DNA from: Pandoraea thiooxydans
Lineage (GTDB): Bacteria; Pseudomonadota; Gammaproteobacteria; Burkholderiales; Burkholderiaceae
Direction of reading: 5' to 3'
NCBI RefSeq assembly: GCF_001931675.1
Contig: NZ_CP014839.1
Coordinates: forward strand, 868,001-932,000
DNA: 64,000 nucleotides
Part shown: one piece after another, positions 29,720 to 38,411 of the stretch
Numbering within the stretch: the first letter of the stretch is position 1
How the letters are laid out: each line of letters starts with the position of its first letter
Made by a program: the position numbers and the translations under genes
The notes under the pieces: generated by a model
Databases searched by the model: none
Seen by the model: the letters and a program-made list of their open reading frames with translations, nothing else
Told to the model about the DNA's origin: nothing

Positions 29720-29759
29720 TGTAATCTTCGATTTATCGATGCTTTCGAGGATTTGAAAA

Positions 29760-30815
29760 ATGACGGATGTCCTGCCCCGCCTGGCGGTGGCGCGCGCGCG
29801 TATCCCCGACATTGCCCAAAGCGCCGGCGTGTCGACTGCCACGGTCGATCGGGTGCTCAACGGTCGCGGCGGGGTGCGTGCCCAGACCGCTCAACGCGTC
29901 ATGCAAGTGGCTGCCCAACTTGGCTACCTGCCGGCGCAAGCGCCCCTGAGCCCACCGAGCGCGCGGCCGTTGCGCATCGCGTTTTTGTTGCCGGCAGGCA
30001 CCAACCGCTATTTGCGCATGCTGGGCGACTACATCGATTTTGCGCAGGACCAGTGGGCCGCGCTCGACATGAAATGCCGCACGCACTACGTCGAGAGCTT
30101 CAATCCGAATGAGTTGGCGGCGCGGTTGCTGCATTACGGCCAACGCTCGGACGGCGTGGTGTTCATGGCGCTCGAACATCCGGTGGTGCGCGACGCCGTG
30201 AACACGCTGGCCGACCAGGGCGTGCCGGCCATCACACTGATCTCCGATTTGTCGAATGCGAGGCGGCTGGCCTATGTCGGCATCGACAACCGCGCGGCCG
30301 GGCGCACGGCCGGGCTGCTGCTGGGCCGCTTCATGGGCCCGCGCCCGAGCGGCAAGATCGCCATGCTGGCCGGCAGCCTGAACTACCGCGGGCACGAGGA
30401 GCGAGAAATCGGCTTCCTGCATCTGATCGAATCGACCTTCCCGCAGTTGCGGGTGATCGGTCTGCGCGAGGGGCAGGACGACAGCGAGCGCAATTACATG
30501 CAGACCCGCAAACTGCTCGAGCAGCATCCGGATCTCGCGGGGATCTACAACAGCGGGGGTGGGTCCGACGGCGTGGCACGCGCCATCGTGGAGGCCAAGG
30601 CCGACCAGAAAATTCTTTTCATCGGCCACGGCCTGACGCCGGATACGCGCGCACTGCTGATCGACGGCACCATGGATGCGCTTATCACGCAGACGCCGCA
30701 ATCGATGGTTGCCAACTGTCTGAAGATTTTCCGCAATGTGCGCGACCAGCGCAGCCCGCTCGACGGCGTCAAGCCGATCCAGTTCAGCATCGTGCTGCGC
30801 GAGAACCTGCCGTAA
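29760..30815 (+). CDS. LacI-family transcriptional regulator
   Basis: 351 residues. The N-terminal helix-turn-helix is IPDIAQSAGVSTATVDRVLNG. A hinge helix follows, then a periplasmic-binding-like effector domain (about 70-345). The variant VDRVLNG in place of VSRVLN is common in regulators with an ABC-type sugar-binding effector domain. It probably represses the divergent TRAP-VOC-RuBisCO-like-kinase operon in the absence of the sugar acid. Two matching operator-like repeats lie in the shared intergenic region. It is monocistronic. Confidence 0.92.
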   Translation: MTDVLPRLAVARARIPDIAQSAGVSTATVDRVLNGRGGVRAQTAQRVMQVAAQLGYLPAQAPLSPPSARPLRIAFLLPAGTNRYLRMLGDYIDFAQDQWAALDMKCRTHYVESFNPNELAARLLHYGQRSDGVVFMALEHPVVRDAVNTLADQGVPAITLISDLSNARRLAYVGIDNRAAGRTAGLLLGRFMGPRPSGKIAMLAGSLNYRGHEEREIGFLHLIESTFPQLRVIGLREGQDDSERNYMQTRKLLEQHPDLAGIYNSGGGSDGVARAIVEAKADQKILFIGHGLTPDTRALLIDGTMDALITQTPQSMVANCLKIFRNVRDQRSPLDGVKPIQFSIVLRENLP

Positions 30816-30967
30816 TTCGGAGCCCGAACCATGCGCCATTTCGGTGCATGGCCCACCTCTGCCGTCCGCGTCTTCATCACGCTCGCCCGCGCACCATCAA
30901 GCACGTTAGTGTTTCTCCCTATGGTGCTACTTGGTTGCAATGATAGGATGAATTGAAATTTTCCACT

Positions 30968-30985
30968 CTATTCACAAATGAATAG
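30968..30985. promoter_or_regulatory. Short inverted repeat before the Pot-type ABC operon
   Basis: CTATTCA-CAAA-TGAATAG, a perfect 7-bp palindrome 61 bp before the preferred start of the first permease. It also spans an alternative ATG at 30978, which argues for the later start. Confidence 0.35.
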
Positions 30986-31046
30986 ATCGGCCCCGGACGT
31001 GCCACGCGCCGCACCGGGTAGCGCCGTACCGACGAGGTGTCGTGTG

Positions 31047-31907
31047 GTGACGATGGTTTCCGAACTGCAGGCCGAAGATCAAACTCCACCGTTGCGCCGA
31101 CGGCCGATAGGCTGGCGCCGGTTTGGCACCCGTGTGTTCGTGGGGCTGATCTTTTTATTCATGCTCAGCCCGATCATCTTCGTGCTGTGGCTGAGTTTCT
31201 TCTCCGACGCGATTCCGACCTTTCCTCCCTCCGGCTACACGCTGCACTGGTACGTGCAGGCCTGGCAAAACCAGGCGTTTCTCGGCGGCTTCATCCTGAG
31301 TCTCAAGGTTGCCGCGGTGGCGGCCGTGCTCAGCGTGACGCTGGGCATCGCCGCCGCGCTGGGCATCGCCCGCCACACGTTTCGCGGCGCGTCGCTGTGC
31401 AACGGTGTGCTGATGTCGCCGCTGATCGTGCCGGGCATCGTGGCGGGCATCGCAATCTACCTGTTCTATCTGCGCGCAGAAAATCTGCTGAACATGGATA
31501 TCGTCGGCACCTTCGGCGGGCTGATCGCCGCGCACGTGTGCCTGACCATTCCATGGACCATGCGGCTGGTCTCGGCCAGTATCGGCGGGCTCGACAGCAC
31601 GGTCGAGGAGGCCGCGCGCAACCTCGGCGCGAGCGGTCTGCAGACGTTCTGGCGCGTGACATTGCCGATGCTGCGCCCGGCGATCGTTGCCTCCGGGCTG
31701 TTCAGTTTCATTATCTCGTTCGAAAACCTCGAGGTGACGCTGCCGCTGGTGGGGCCGGGGCACACGACATTGCCGATCGCCATCATGCAGTACCTCGAGT
31801 TCAATCTCGATCCAACCATTGCCGCTGTCTCCGCGGTGCAAATCGTGTTGCTGGGCATCGTCATGCTGGTCACCGACCGGTTCGTCAAACTTAGTCAGGT
31901 GGTATGA
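31047..31907 (+). CDS. ABC transporter permease, spermidine/putrescine (PotC) type
   Basis: A 286-residue inner-membrane permease with six predicted helices and the EAA loop (EEAARNLGASGLQTFWRVTLPML). The start is uncertain: GTG 31047 lies 7 nt behind GAGGTG; GTG 31044, ATG 31053 and ATG 30978 are in-frame alternatives, the last without a ribosome site. It is the first gene of a four-gene importer in the order permease, ATPase, binding protein, permease, followed by two hydrolase genes. The ATPase start overlaps its stop (ATGA). Confidence 0.88.
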   Translation: MTMVSELQAEDQTPPLRRRPIGWRRFGTRVFVGLIFLFMLSPIIFVLWLSFFSDAIPTFPPSGYTLHWYVQAWQNQAFLGGFILSLKVAAVAAVLSVTLGIAAALGIARHTFRGASLCNGVLMSPLIVPGIVAGIAIYLFYLRAENLLNMDIVGTFGGLIAAHVCLTIPWTMRLVSASIGGLDSTVEEAARNLGASGLQTFWRVTLPMLRPAIVASGLFSFIISFENLEVTLPLVGPGHTTLPIAIMQYLEFNLDPTIAAVSAVQIVLLGIVMLVTDRFVKLSQVV

Positions 31908-32962
31908 CCATGGCACAGGTATCGCTGCGCAATCTTCGCAAACAATACGGCACCGCGCTGGCGGTGTCGGACTTCTCGCTGGACATTACGGATGGCGAAA
32001 TGGTGGCGTTCCTGGGCCCCAGCGGCTGCGGCAAGACCACCACGCTGCGCATGGTGGCCGGGTTCGTCGCGCCGACCTCGGGCACGGTTCATATCGGCGG
32101 CAAGGACGTCACGCAATTGGCGCCCAATCGGCGCAACACCGGCATGGTGTTTCAGCGCTACGCGCTGTTTCCGCATATGACGGTGGCGCAGAACGTCGCG
32201 TTTGGCCTGGAAATGCGCAAGTTCCCGGCGGCCGAGCGCGCCGCGCGCATCAAGCAGGCGCTCGAGATGGTGCGACTGCATGCGTTGAGCGAGCGCTATC
32301 CGCGCCAATTGTCGGGCGGCCAGCAGCAGCGCGTGGCGATCGCCCGCGCGCTTGCCGTGCAGCCCGAAGTATTTTTGCTCGACGAGCCCCTGTCGAATCT
32401 CGACGCCAAGCTGCGTGTCGAGGTGCGCGAGGAGATTCGCGCCCTGCAGCAACGCCTCGGGCTCACGACGATTTTCGTCACGCACGACCAGGAAGAAGCG
32501 CTGACCATCGCCGACCGGCTGGCGGTGATGCACGACGGGCGGGTCCAGCAGATCGGCACATCGGCCGAACTGTATGAGCGTCCGGCCAATCGCTTCGTTG
32601 CCGATTTTCTGGGGCAGATGAATTTCCTCGAGGGACGCCTGCACGAGGGTGGGGCGTTCGTCACCGAGCGCGGCACGCCGTTGAGCGTGGCGAGTACCGA
32701 TCAGGCCATTCGCGTGGTGGGTTTGCGTCCCGAGCGCGTGGCGCTGGCCGATACGCCGCTGGCATTGGGCAACTGCCTGCCGGTGACCGTATCCTCGGCG
32801 GTCTACAAGGGCGCCACGGTCGAAGTGCATGCGCAAACGGAGCGTGGCGACACCTTGATCTGCCACGTGCAAAACAACGGCAGTACGCCGCATCAATCGA
32901 TCGCTGCTGGCGCCAAGGCCTTTGCGGGCTTTGCGGCAAGCGATTGCGTTTTCTTCCACTGA
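31904..32962 (+). CDS. ABC transporter ATP-binding protein, PotA type
   Basis: A 352-residue ATPase. Walker A (GPSGCGKTT), Q-loop (MVFQRYALFPHMTV), signature ([15 protein letters not shown]), Walker B (FLLDEPLSNLDAKL), H-loop (FVTHDQEEAL). The C-terminal ~110 residues form a TOBE/OB regulatory domain typical of MalK/PotA subunits. Translation is coupled to the upstream permease; ATG 31910 is an alternative start. Confidence 0.93.
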   Translation: MTMAQVSLRNLRKQYGTALAVSDFSLDITDGEMVAFLGPSGCGKTTTLRMVAGFVAPTSGTVHIGGKDVTQLAPNRRNTGMVFQRYALFPHMTVAQNVAFGLEMRKFPAAERAARIKQALEMVRLHALSERYPRQLSGGQQQRVAIARALAVQPEVFLLDEPLSNLDAKLRVEVREEIRALQQRLGLTTIFVTHDQEEALTIADRLAVMHDGRVQQIGTSAELYERPANRFVADFLGQMNFLEGRLHEGGAFVTERGTPLSVASTDQAIRVVGLRPERVALADTPLALGNCLPVTVSSAVYKGATVEVHAQTERGDTLICHVQNNGSTPHQSIAAGAKAFAGFAASDCVFFH

Positions 32963-32974
32963 AAGGGGTTAGTC

Positions 32975-34033
32975 ATGACGTATCGCATCGATCGCCGCAA
33001 ATTTCTGCAAACCGCCTCCGGCCTGCTGGTGGCTCCCGCGCTGGGCCTCGAGACCCTGAGCGCACGCGCCGCGACGGCGTGTCCGAACGTCGTGGTCGGC
33101 ACCTGGGGCGGCGACTACGAGCGCCTGCTCGACAAGAACGTGGCGCCCATCATCAAGGCGCAAGGCGGCGCGGTGACCTACGCCACGGCCGATCAGGTCT
33201 CGCGCATGACCAAGATGCGCGCCGAGAAAATGCTGCGCCACGGCTCGCTCGATGTCAGTTGCCTGGCCGACACCGACATGTTCATCATGAATCAGGCCGG
33301 CACGCTGGCCCCGGTGGAGGCCAGCCTGGTGGCCAACGAAGCCAACGTGTTCGAGCCGCTGCGCAAGCCGTATTCGATTCCGCATATCTTCAGCGCGATG
33401 GGGATCGTCTACAACCCAGAAAAAATCCCGACCGCACCCGATGCTTTCAAGGCTGCCCTCGACCCGCGTTTCAAGAATCGCGTGGGCCTCTCCGATATTC
33501 TCTTTGCCTACTACGGCATGGCCGGCGCGCTGGCCGCGGGTGACCCCAAGGGCGATCTGTCGAAGGGCGTCAAGTTCCTGCGCGAACTCAAGCAAAACCG
33601 GCCGAAGGTTTATCCGTCGAACGAAGCGGTCGCGTCGGCGCTCAAGACCGGCGATATCTGGATGACCTTCATGTGGAAGGCGCGCGCCCTGCAATGGAAA
33701 AAGCAGGGTGTGCCGGTGGAATTCGCGTTCCCGTCCGAAGGTGCGATTCCGGCCGTATTCGAGGCGGCCGTGCTGAAGAACGCGCCCGAGAAGACCTGCG
33801 GTTTCAACTACCTGAATGCCATGCTCGACCCGCACGCGCAGGTCGAATTCGCCAGCACCATGGGATATGCGCCGACCGTCAGCAATGCCAAACTGCCGGC
33901 CGATCTGCAGCAAAGCGTGGGTTTCACCGATGCCCAGCTGAGCAAATTCCTCAAGCCCGACTACGAGGCGTTTGCCGCGCAAAAGCCGGCATTCCTCAAA
34001 TACTGGTCGCAAGATTTCAAAGTCGGCCTGTAA
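32975..34033 (+). CDS. ABC transporter substrate-binding protein, PotD/family 1 type
   Basis: A 352-residue periplasmic binding protein. The N-terminus IDRRKFLQTASGLLVAPALG is a Tat-like signal (RRKFLQ), cleaved near residue 30 (ARA|A). The mature protein begins CPNVVVGTWGGDYERLL, the pattern of the polyamine/opine-type binding proteins (VxxWGGxY). An AAGGGG site precedes the ATG. The OccR-like regulator and hydrolases nearby make an amide-linked amino-acid conjugate or opine a plausible ligand; this is inference. Confidence 0.9.
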   Translation: MTYRIDRRKFLQTASGLLVAPALGLETLSARAATACPNVVVGTWGGDYERLLDKNVAPIIKAQGGAVTYATADQVSRMTKMRAEKMLRHGSLDVSCLADTDMFIMNQAGTLAPVEASLVANEANVFEPLRKPYSIPHIFSAMGIVYNPEKIPTAPDAFKAALDPRFKNRVGLSDILFAYYGMAGALAAGDPKGDLSKGVKFLRELKQNRPKVYPSNEAVASALKTGDIWMTFMWKARALQWKKQGVPVEFAFPSEGAIPAVFEAAVLKNAPEKTCGFNYLNAMLDPHAQVEFASTMGYAPTVSNAKLPADLQQSVGFTDAQLSKFLKPDYEAFAAQKPAFLKYWSQDFKVGL

Positions 34034-34043
34034 GAGCGCGCTC

Positions 34044-34934
34044 ATGGAACCATTGGCTGCACCGCCCGCCGGGGGGCGCCGGAGATTGTCGCTGGGCCCG
34101 CTGTTGGCGGGGCCGGCGACGCTGGTCGTGCTGCTCGTGATCATCCTGCCGTCGCTGCAGCTGATCCGCTACAGCTTCAACCGGTTCGATCCGACCAATT
34201 TGATGCAGGCGGCCTGGACCTGGGAGAACTACCGGGAATTCTTCGCCAACATATATTACTTCACGGTGCTGATGACCACCGTGAAGGTGGCCTTCATCTG
34301 CACCGCGCTGTCGTTCGTGCTCGGATTTCCGGTGGCCTATGTACTGGCCAAGACGCAAAGCCGTTTCAAGAGCGTGCTGATCATCCTGCTGGTATTCCCG
34401 CTGCTGGTGGGCAATGTCGTGCGTGCGGCCGGCTGGATGGCGATTCTCGGCACCGCCGGCTTCGTCAATGTGCTGCTGCAGGATATCGGTTTGATTCACG
34501 CGCCGATTCGCCTGCTCTACACGCCGCTGGCGGTCATTCTCGGCACCACCGGCGTGGTGCTGCCGTTCATGATCCTGACCCTGCAGAGCGTGCTCGAAGG
34601 CATCGACATTTCGGTCGAGGAGGCCGCGCAGAACCTCGGCGCCAACTTCATGCAGACCCTGCTGCGCGTGCTTTTTCCGATGGCCGCGCCCGGCATTGCG
34701 GCCGGCACCATGCTGGTGTTCATTCTTTGCATGAACGCCTACGCCACGCCGGTGCTGCTCGGCGGCACGGGCCTGACGATGATGGCGCCGGCCGTGTACG
34801 ACCAGATCTCGCAGGCGTCGAACTGGCCGCTCGGCGCGGCGCTCGCACTGATTCTGATGGCCGTCACGCTGCTTGTGGCGGGGCTGTCGAACCGGCTTAT
34901 TCACCACAGATACGCTCGCACGATGATGTCGTGA
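34044..34934 (+). CDS. ABC transporter permease, PotB type
   Basis: A 296-residue inner-membrane permease with six predicted helices and the EAA loop (EEAAQNLGANFMQTLLRVLFPM). It starts 10 nt after the binding-protein stop; an earlier in-frame ATG lies inside that gene. It is the second permease of the heterodimeric importer. Confidence 0.9.
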   Translation: MEPLAAPPAGGRRRLSLGPLLAGPATLVVLLVIILPSLQLIRYSFNRFDPTNLMQAAWTWENYREFFANIYYFTVLMTTVKVAFICTALSFVLGFPVAYVLAKTQSRFKSVLIILLVFPLLVGNVVRAAGWMAILGTAGFVNVLLQDIGLIHAPIRLLYTPLAVILGTTGVVLPFMILTLQSVLEGIDISVEEAAQNLGANFMQTLLRVLFPMAAPGIAAGTMLVFILCMNAYATPVLLGGTGLTMMAPAVYDQISQASNWPLGAALALILMAVTLLVAGLSNRLIHHRYARTMMS

Positions 34935-34993
34935 GGCTGCGAGCGGCCGTGCGCGCGACAGTGGTTTGCCCCACTCTTCAAAGGATCGATCTC

Positions 34994-36184
34994 ATGCCGA
35001 CATTGACACACCGAACCCGGGCGCAGCGCCTCGATGCGATGCGCCAGCTCATGGCCCGCGAGCATGTCGATGCGCTGTTGCTGAGCAGCGCCGACTTCTT
35101 CCAGTGGGCCACCAATTTTCATGTCGACGTGCTGACGTGGGAGCGGCCCATCGTCGTTTGTGTGCCGGCTTCGGGCGAGCCGTTCGCGGTGATGAACGAG
35201 CTCTCCACGCATCACATGCGCTTCGCGCGCGAGCGCGGGTCGGTGTGGCTCGACGACGTCACTTTCTACGCCGAGCATCCGCGGGTGTCGGCCCGCCAGC
35301 CCCTGCTGGGCCAGGTGCCCGAACTGATCGCCGAGCGCTTGCGGCAAGCCGGGCTGGCGCGATCGCGCATCGGCGTCGAGGCGGTGGGCGGCCCGCTCGC
35401 GCGCGCCGCCGCGCTGCTGCCGGAGGCGCGCATGGTGCCCATGACCCCCGAGTTGCGCGGGCTGCGCTGGGTAAAGACCGACGAGGAACTGGCCATCATG
35501 CGCGCGGCCGCCGAGCTGTCGGATTGGGTACAGGCCCGTTACCGTGAAAACATCCGGGCGGGGCGCCTGGTGCAGGAGCTCGATTACCAGATGGCCGCCC
35601 TGATGGTCGAGGAAGGCGCGCGCCGCTTTCCGGGCGAGAACCTCGAGGTGCTGCGTTGCTGGACCCTGTCCGGGCCGGCGTCGGCCTCGCCGCATGGCGA
35701 CGGCGCCTCGTGCGGGGCTCGCATCAAGGCCGGCGACGGGTTGGTCAATATCGTGATTCCGCGCTTGAACGGGCTGGTGGTCGAGAACGAGCGCACCTGG
35801 TTTTGCGGCAAGCCGTCCGACGAGCAGCGCAAGTATTACGAGGTCGCGCGCGCGGCCAATGAAGCCGCGCTCGAGGCTGCCGTGACCGGCCGCCCGGTGT
35901 CCGGGATCGACGCCGCGGCCCAGCAGGTCATCGAAAACGCCGGTTGCGGGCATTTGATCCGGCATCGCACCGGGCACGGCATGGGCATCATCGGCCATGA
36001 GTATCCGGAAGACATGGCATTCAATCACCGGCCGCTATTGGCCAACGAAGTGTATTCCGCCGAGCCTGGCCTCTATGTGTTCGGACTGGGCGGATTCCGA
36101 CTCGACGATTCCGTGGTGGTCGGCAGCACCCCGGAAGTCCTGACCCAAACCCCGAAAACGCTGGCCCACGCGACGCTCGACTGA
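34994..36184 (+). CDS. M24 'pita-bread' family protein, creatinase/aminopeptidase-P-like
   Basis: 396 residues with the N-terminal creatinase domain (about 1-150) and C-terminal M24 pita-bread domain (about 160-390). The His of SPHGDG, RTGHGMGIIGHEYP (metal and catalytic His), AEPGLY (Glu) and RLDDSV (Asp) are kept. The two usual Asp metal ligands of the GDxVxxDxG...xxD block appear replaced (GDGLVNIVIPRLNGLVVENE: Ile and Glu). That is the pattern of metal-independent members such as creatinase rather than a true metallopeptidase. It probably hydrolyses an amidine or amide bond of the compound imported by the preceding transporter. It starts 59 nt after the permease. Confidence 0.82.
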   Translation: MPTLTHRTRAQRLDAMRQLMAREHVDALLLSSADFFQWATNFHVDVLTWERPIVVCVPASGEPFAVMNELSTHHMRFARERGSVWLDDVTFYAEHPRVSARQPLLGQVPELIAERLRQAGLARSRIGVEAVGGPLARAAALLPEARMVPMTPELRGLRWVKTDEELAIMRAAAELSDWVQARYRENIRAGRLVQELDYQMAALMVEEGARRFPGENLEVLRCWTLSGPASASPHGDGASCGARIKAGDGLVNIVIPRLNGLVVENERTWFCGKPSDEQRKYYEVARAANEAALEAAVTGRPVSGIDAAAQQVIENAGCGHLIRHRTGHGMGIIGHEYPEDMAFNHRPLLANEVYSAEPGLYVFGLGGFRLDDSVVVGSTPEVLTQTPKTLAHATLD

Positions 36185-36221
36185 GCCGCCGCGCGGACCC
36201 CTACAACGATCAAGGAGACTT

Positions 36222-37463
36222 ATGACAGCCGTTCTGTTTGCCAACGCCGCATTGCTCGATCCGCTCGAACCCGAATTGCTCGAGGGGCGTCATGTTCTGA
36301 TCGAGGACGGCATCGTGCGCGAGGTCTCCGACCGGCCGCTCAAGCATCGCGGCACGACCATCGACCTGAAGGGCAAGACGCTGATGCCCGGCCTGATCGA
36401 CCTGCACGTGCACCTGTGCGCGACGCAGCTCAACCTCTCCTCGCAGGCTCACGTGCCGAACGTGCTGGTGACCCTGCGGGCCGTGCCGATCATGCGCGCG
36501 ATGCTGCGCCGCGGCTTTACCACGGTGCGCGATGCGGGCGGCGCCGGGGCGCCGCTCAAGCAGGCGCTCGAGGAGGGGCTGGCCGAAGGCCCACGCGTGT
36601 TTGTCTCCGGCCGGGCGCTCAGCCAGACGGGCGGCCACGGCGATGGCCGCATGCGCAGCGATTTCCTGCATGACGCGCCGTGCCAGTGCGTGCGGGTCGG
36701 CGCCATTGGGCGCGTGGCCGACGGGGTCGACGCGGTGCGGCGCGCGGTCCGCGAGGAACTGCAGATGGGCGCCGATCAGATCAAGATCATGGCCTCCGGC
36801 GGGGTCGCCTCGCCAACCGACCCGGTCGGCTCGCTGGGCTACTCGGAGGACGAGATTCGCGCGGCAGTGGCCGAAGCCCACGGCCGGCAGACGTATGTGA
36901 TGGCGCACGCGTATACCGCCGAGGCGATCCAGCGCGCGGTGCGGTGCGGCGTGCGCACCATCGAGCATGGCAATCTGGCCGACGAGGAGACCGCGCGCGT
37001 GATGGCCGAGCATGGCGCTTATGTCGTTCCGACGCTGATAACCTACGATGCGCTGGCCAGCGAGGGTGCGCAATATGGGCTGCCGCCGGAGAGCGTGGTC
37101 AAGATCGCCGCGGTGCACGAGGCCGGCAAGCATTCGCTCGAGATGTTCAAGCGCGCCGGCGTCAAAATGGGGCTGGGCACCGATTTGCTGGGCGAGTCGC
37201 ATCGCCATCAGAGCGACGAGTTGCGCATTCGCGCCGAGATCCTCTCGCCGGCCGAGGCCATCGCCAGCGCCACCGTGGTCGGCGCCGAGGTGCTGGGCAT
37301 GCAGGACAGGCTCGGCCGCCTGGTACCCGGGGCTTACGCCGATGCGCTGGTGGTCGATGGCAACCCGCTGCGCTCGGTCGATTGCCTGCTCGGGCAGGGC
37401 GAGCATATTCCGCTGGTCATGAAGGGCGGCAAGATACACTTCAATGCTTTGGAGCAGGCCTGA
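36222..37463 (+). CDS. Metal-dependent amidohydrolase (prolidase/imidazolonepropionase-like)
   Basis: A 413-residue TIM-barrel amidohydrolase with a full binuclear metal site: HVH in GLIDLHVHL, carbamylated Lys in DQIKIMASGG, His in VMAHAYT, His in TIEHGN and Asp in GLGTDLLGE. Relatives cleave Xaa-Pro, Xaa-Arg, N-acyl or cyclic amide substrates. It follows the M24 gene by 37 nt with AAGGAG before the ATG, so the two hydrolases probably act in sequence on the substrate of the Pot-type importer. Confidence 0.88.
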   Translation: MTAVLFANAALLDPLEPELLEGRHVLIEDGIVREVSDRPLKHRGTTIDLKGKTLMPGLIDLHVHLCATQLNLSSQAHVPNVLVTLRAVPIMRAMLRRGFTTVRDAGGAGAPLKQALEEGLAEGPRVFVSGRALSQTGGHGDGRMRSDFLHDAPCQCVRVGAIGRVADGVDAVRRAVREELQMGADQIKIMASGGVASPTDPVGSLGYSEDEIRAAVAEAHGRQTYVMAHAYTAEAIQRAVRCGVRTIEHGNLADEETARVMAEHGAYVVPTLITYDALASEGAQYGLPPESVVKIAAVHEAGKHSLEMFKRAGVKMGLGTDLLGESHRHQSDELRIRAEILSPAEAIASATVVGAEVLGMQDRLGRLVPGAYADALVVDGNPLRSVDCLLGQGEHIPLVMKGGKIHFNALEQA

Positions 37464-37499
37464 GACGACTGCCGGACATGAAGGTACTTGAGGGATTGA

Positions 37500-38411
37500 A
37501 TGGACTTTCGCCACATCGACGCATTTCGCGCGGTGATGCTGACCCGCACGGCCACCAAGGCGGCCCAGCTGGTCGGCACATCGCAGCCCGGTATCAGCCG
37601 GCTTATCGCGGAACTCGAGAAATCGACCAAATTGACGTTGTTCAATCGCGAGCGCGGACGCCTGGAGCCGACCGCCGAGGCGTTTGCGTTTTTCGAGGAG
37701 GTCGAACGCCGCTACGCCGGACTTGATAACCTGCGGGAATTTGCCCTGCGCCTGCAGGACCCCACCACCGCGGTGATGCGCGTGGGCAGCGTGGTGTCAT
37801 TCAGTCTCGGCTATTTCGCTCGCGCCATCGCGCATTACCGAAAGATCCAGCCTGCGGTGCAGATCGGCCTGACCACCGGCTCCTCGGCGTTGATTCGCGA
37901 CCAGGTAGTGATGCGATCGCTGATGCTCGGCGTGGTCACCGACGTCGTCGACCTGACCGAAACCGACGCCGTGGCGTTCTCCAGCGACAGCACGCTGTGT
38001 GCGATGCCGGGCGATCATCCGCTGGCCCGGAAGTCGGTGGTCAAGCTGGCCGATCTCGCCGGTTATCCGATCATTTCGTACGAGCCGGCAGACATGGTGC
38101 GCTGGGGCATGGACAAGATCTTCACCGAGGGCAATCTCGGGCCGCAGATCGCTGCGATCGTGCGCTATTCGGTCAACGTCTGCACGCTGGTGCGGGAGCG
38201 GGTCGGCGTAGGTTTCGTGCACCCGGTGGCCGCCTATGATTTCCTGAACGTCGACGGCATTGTGTTTCGCCGGTTCGAGCCCGACATGAAATTCCATTCG
38301 CTGCTGATCAAGCCGCGCACGCCGGCGGCTTCCCCGCAGGTCGAGCAACTCATCGACGTGCTCGACGAAACCCTCGTCGAGGTTCTGGAGGAGGTCGAGG
38401 CGAGGCTCTAG
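37500..38411 (+). CDS. LysR-family regulator, OccR/NocR-like
   Basis: 303 residues. The N-terminal winged HTH (MDFRHIDAFRAVMLTRTATKAAQLVGTSQPGISRLIAEL in outline) has the FRAVM...GS/TSQPxISRLI pattern typical of the OccR/NocR/ArgP-like group that governs opine or basic amino-acid catabolism. The effector domain spans about 90-300. It lies 36 nt after the amidohydrolase on the same strand, so it is probably the operon's own activator, placed last. It overlaps the convergent glycerate kinase by 4 nt. Confidence 0.9.
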   Translation: MDFRHIDAFRAVMLTRTATKAAQLVGTSQPGISRLIAELEKSTKLTLFNRERGRLEPTAEAFAFFEEVERRYAGLDNLREFALRLQDPTTAVMRVGSVVSFSLGYFARAIAHYRKIQPAVQIGLTTGSSALIRDQVVMRSLMLGVVTDVVDLTETDAVAFSSDSTLCAMPGDHPLARKSVVKLADLAGYPIISYEPADMVRWGMDKIFTEGNLGPQIAAIVRYSVNVCTLVRERVGVGFVHPVAAYDFLNVDGIVFRRFEPDMKFHSLLIKPRTPAASPQVEQLIDVLDETLVEVLEEVEARL

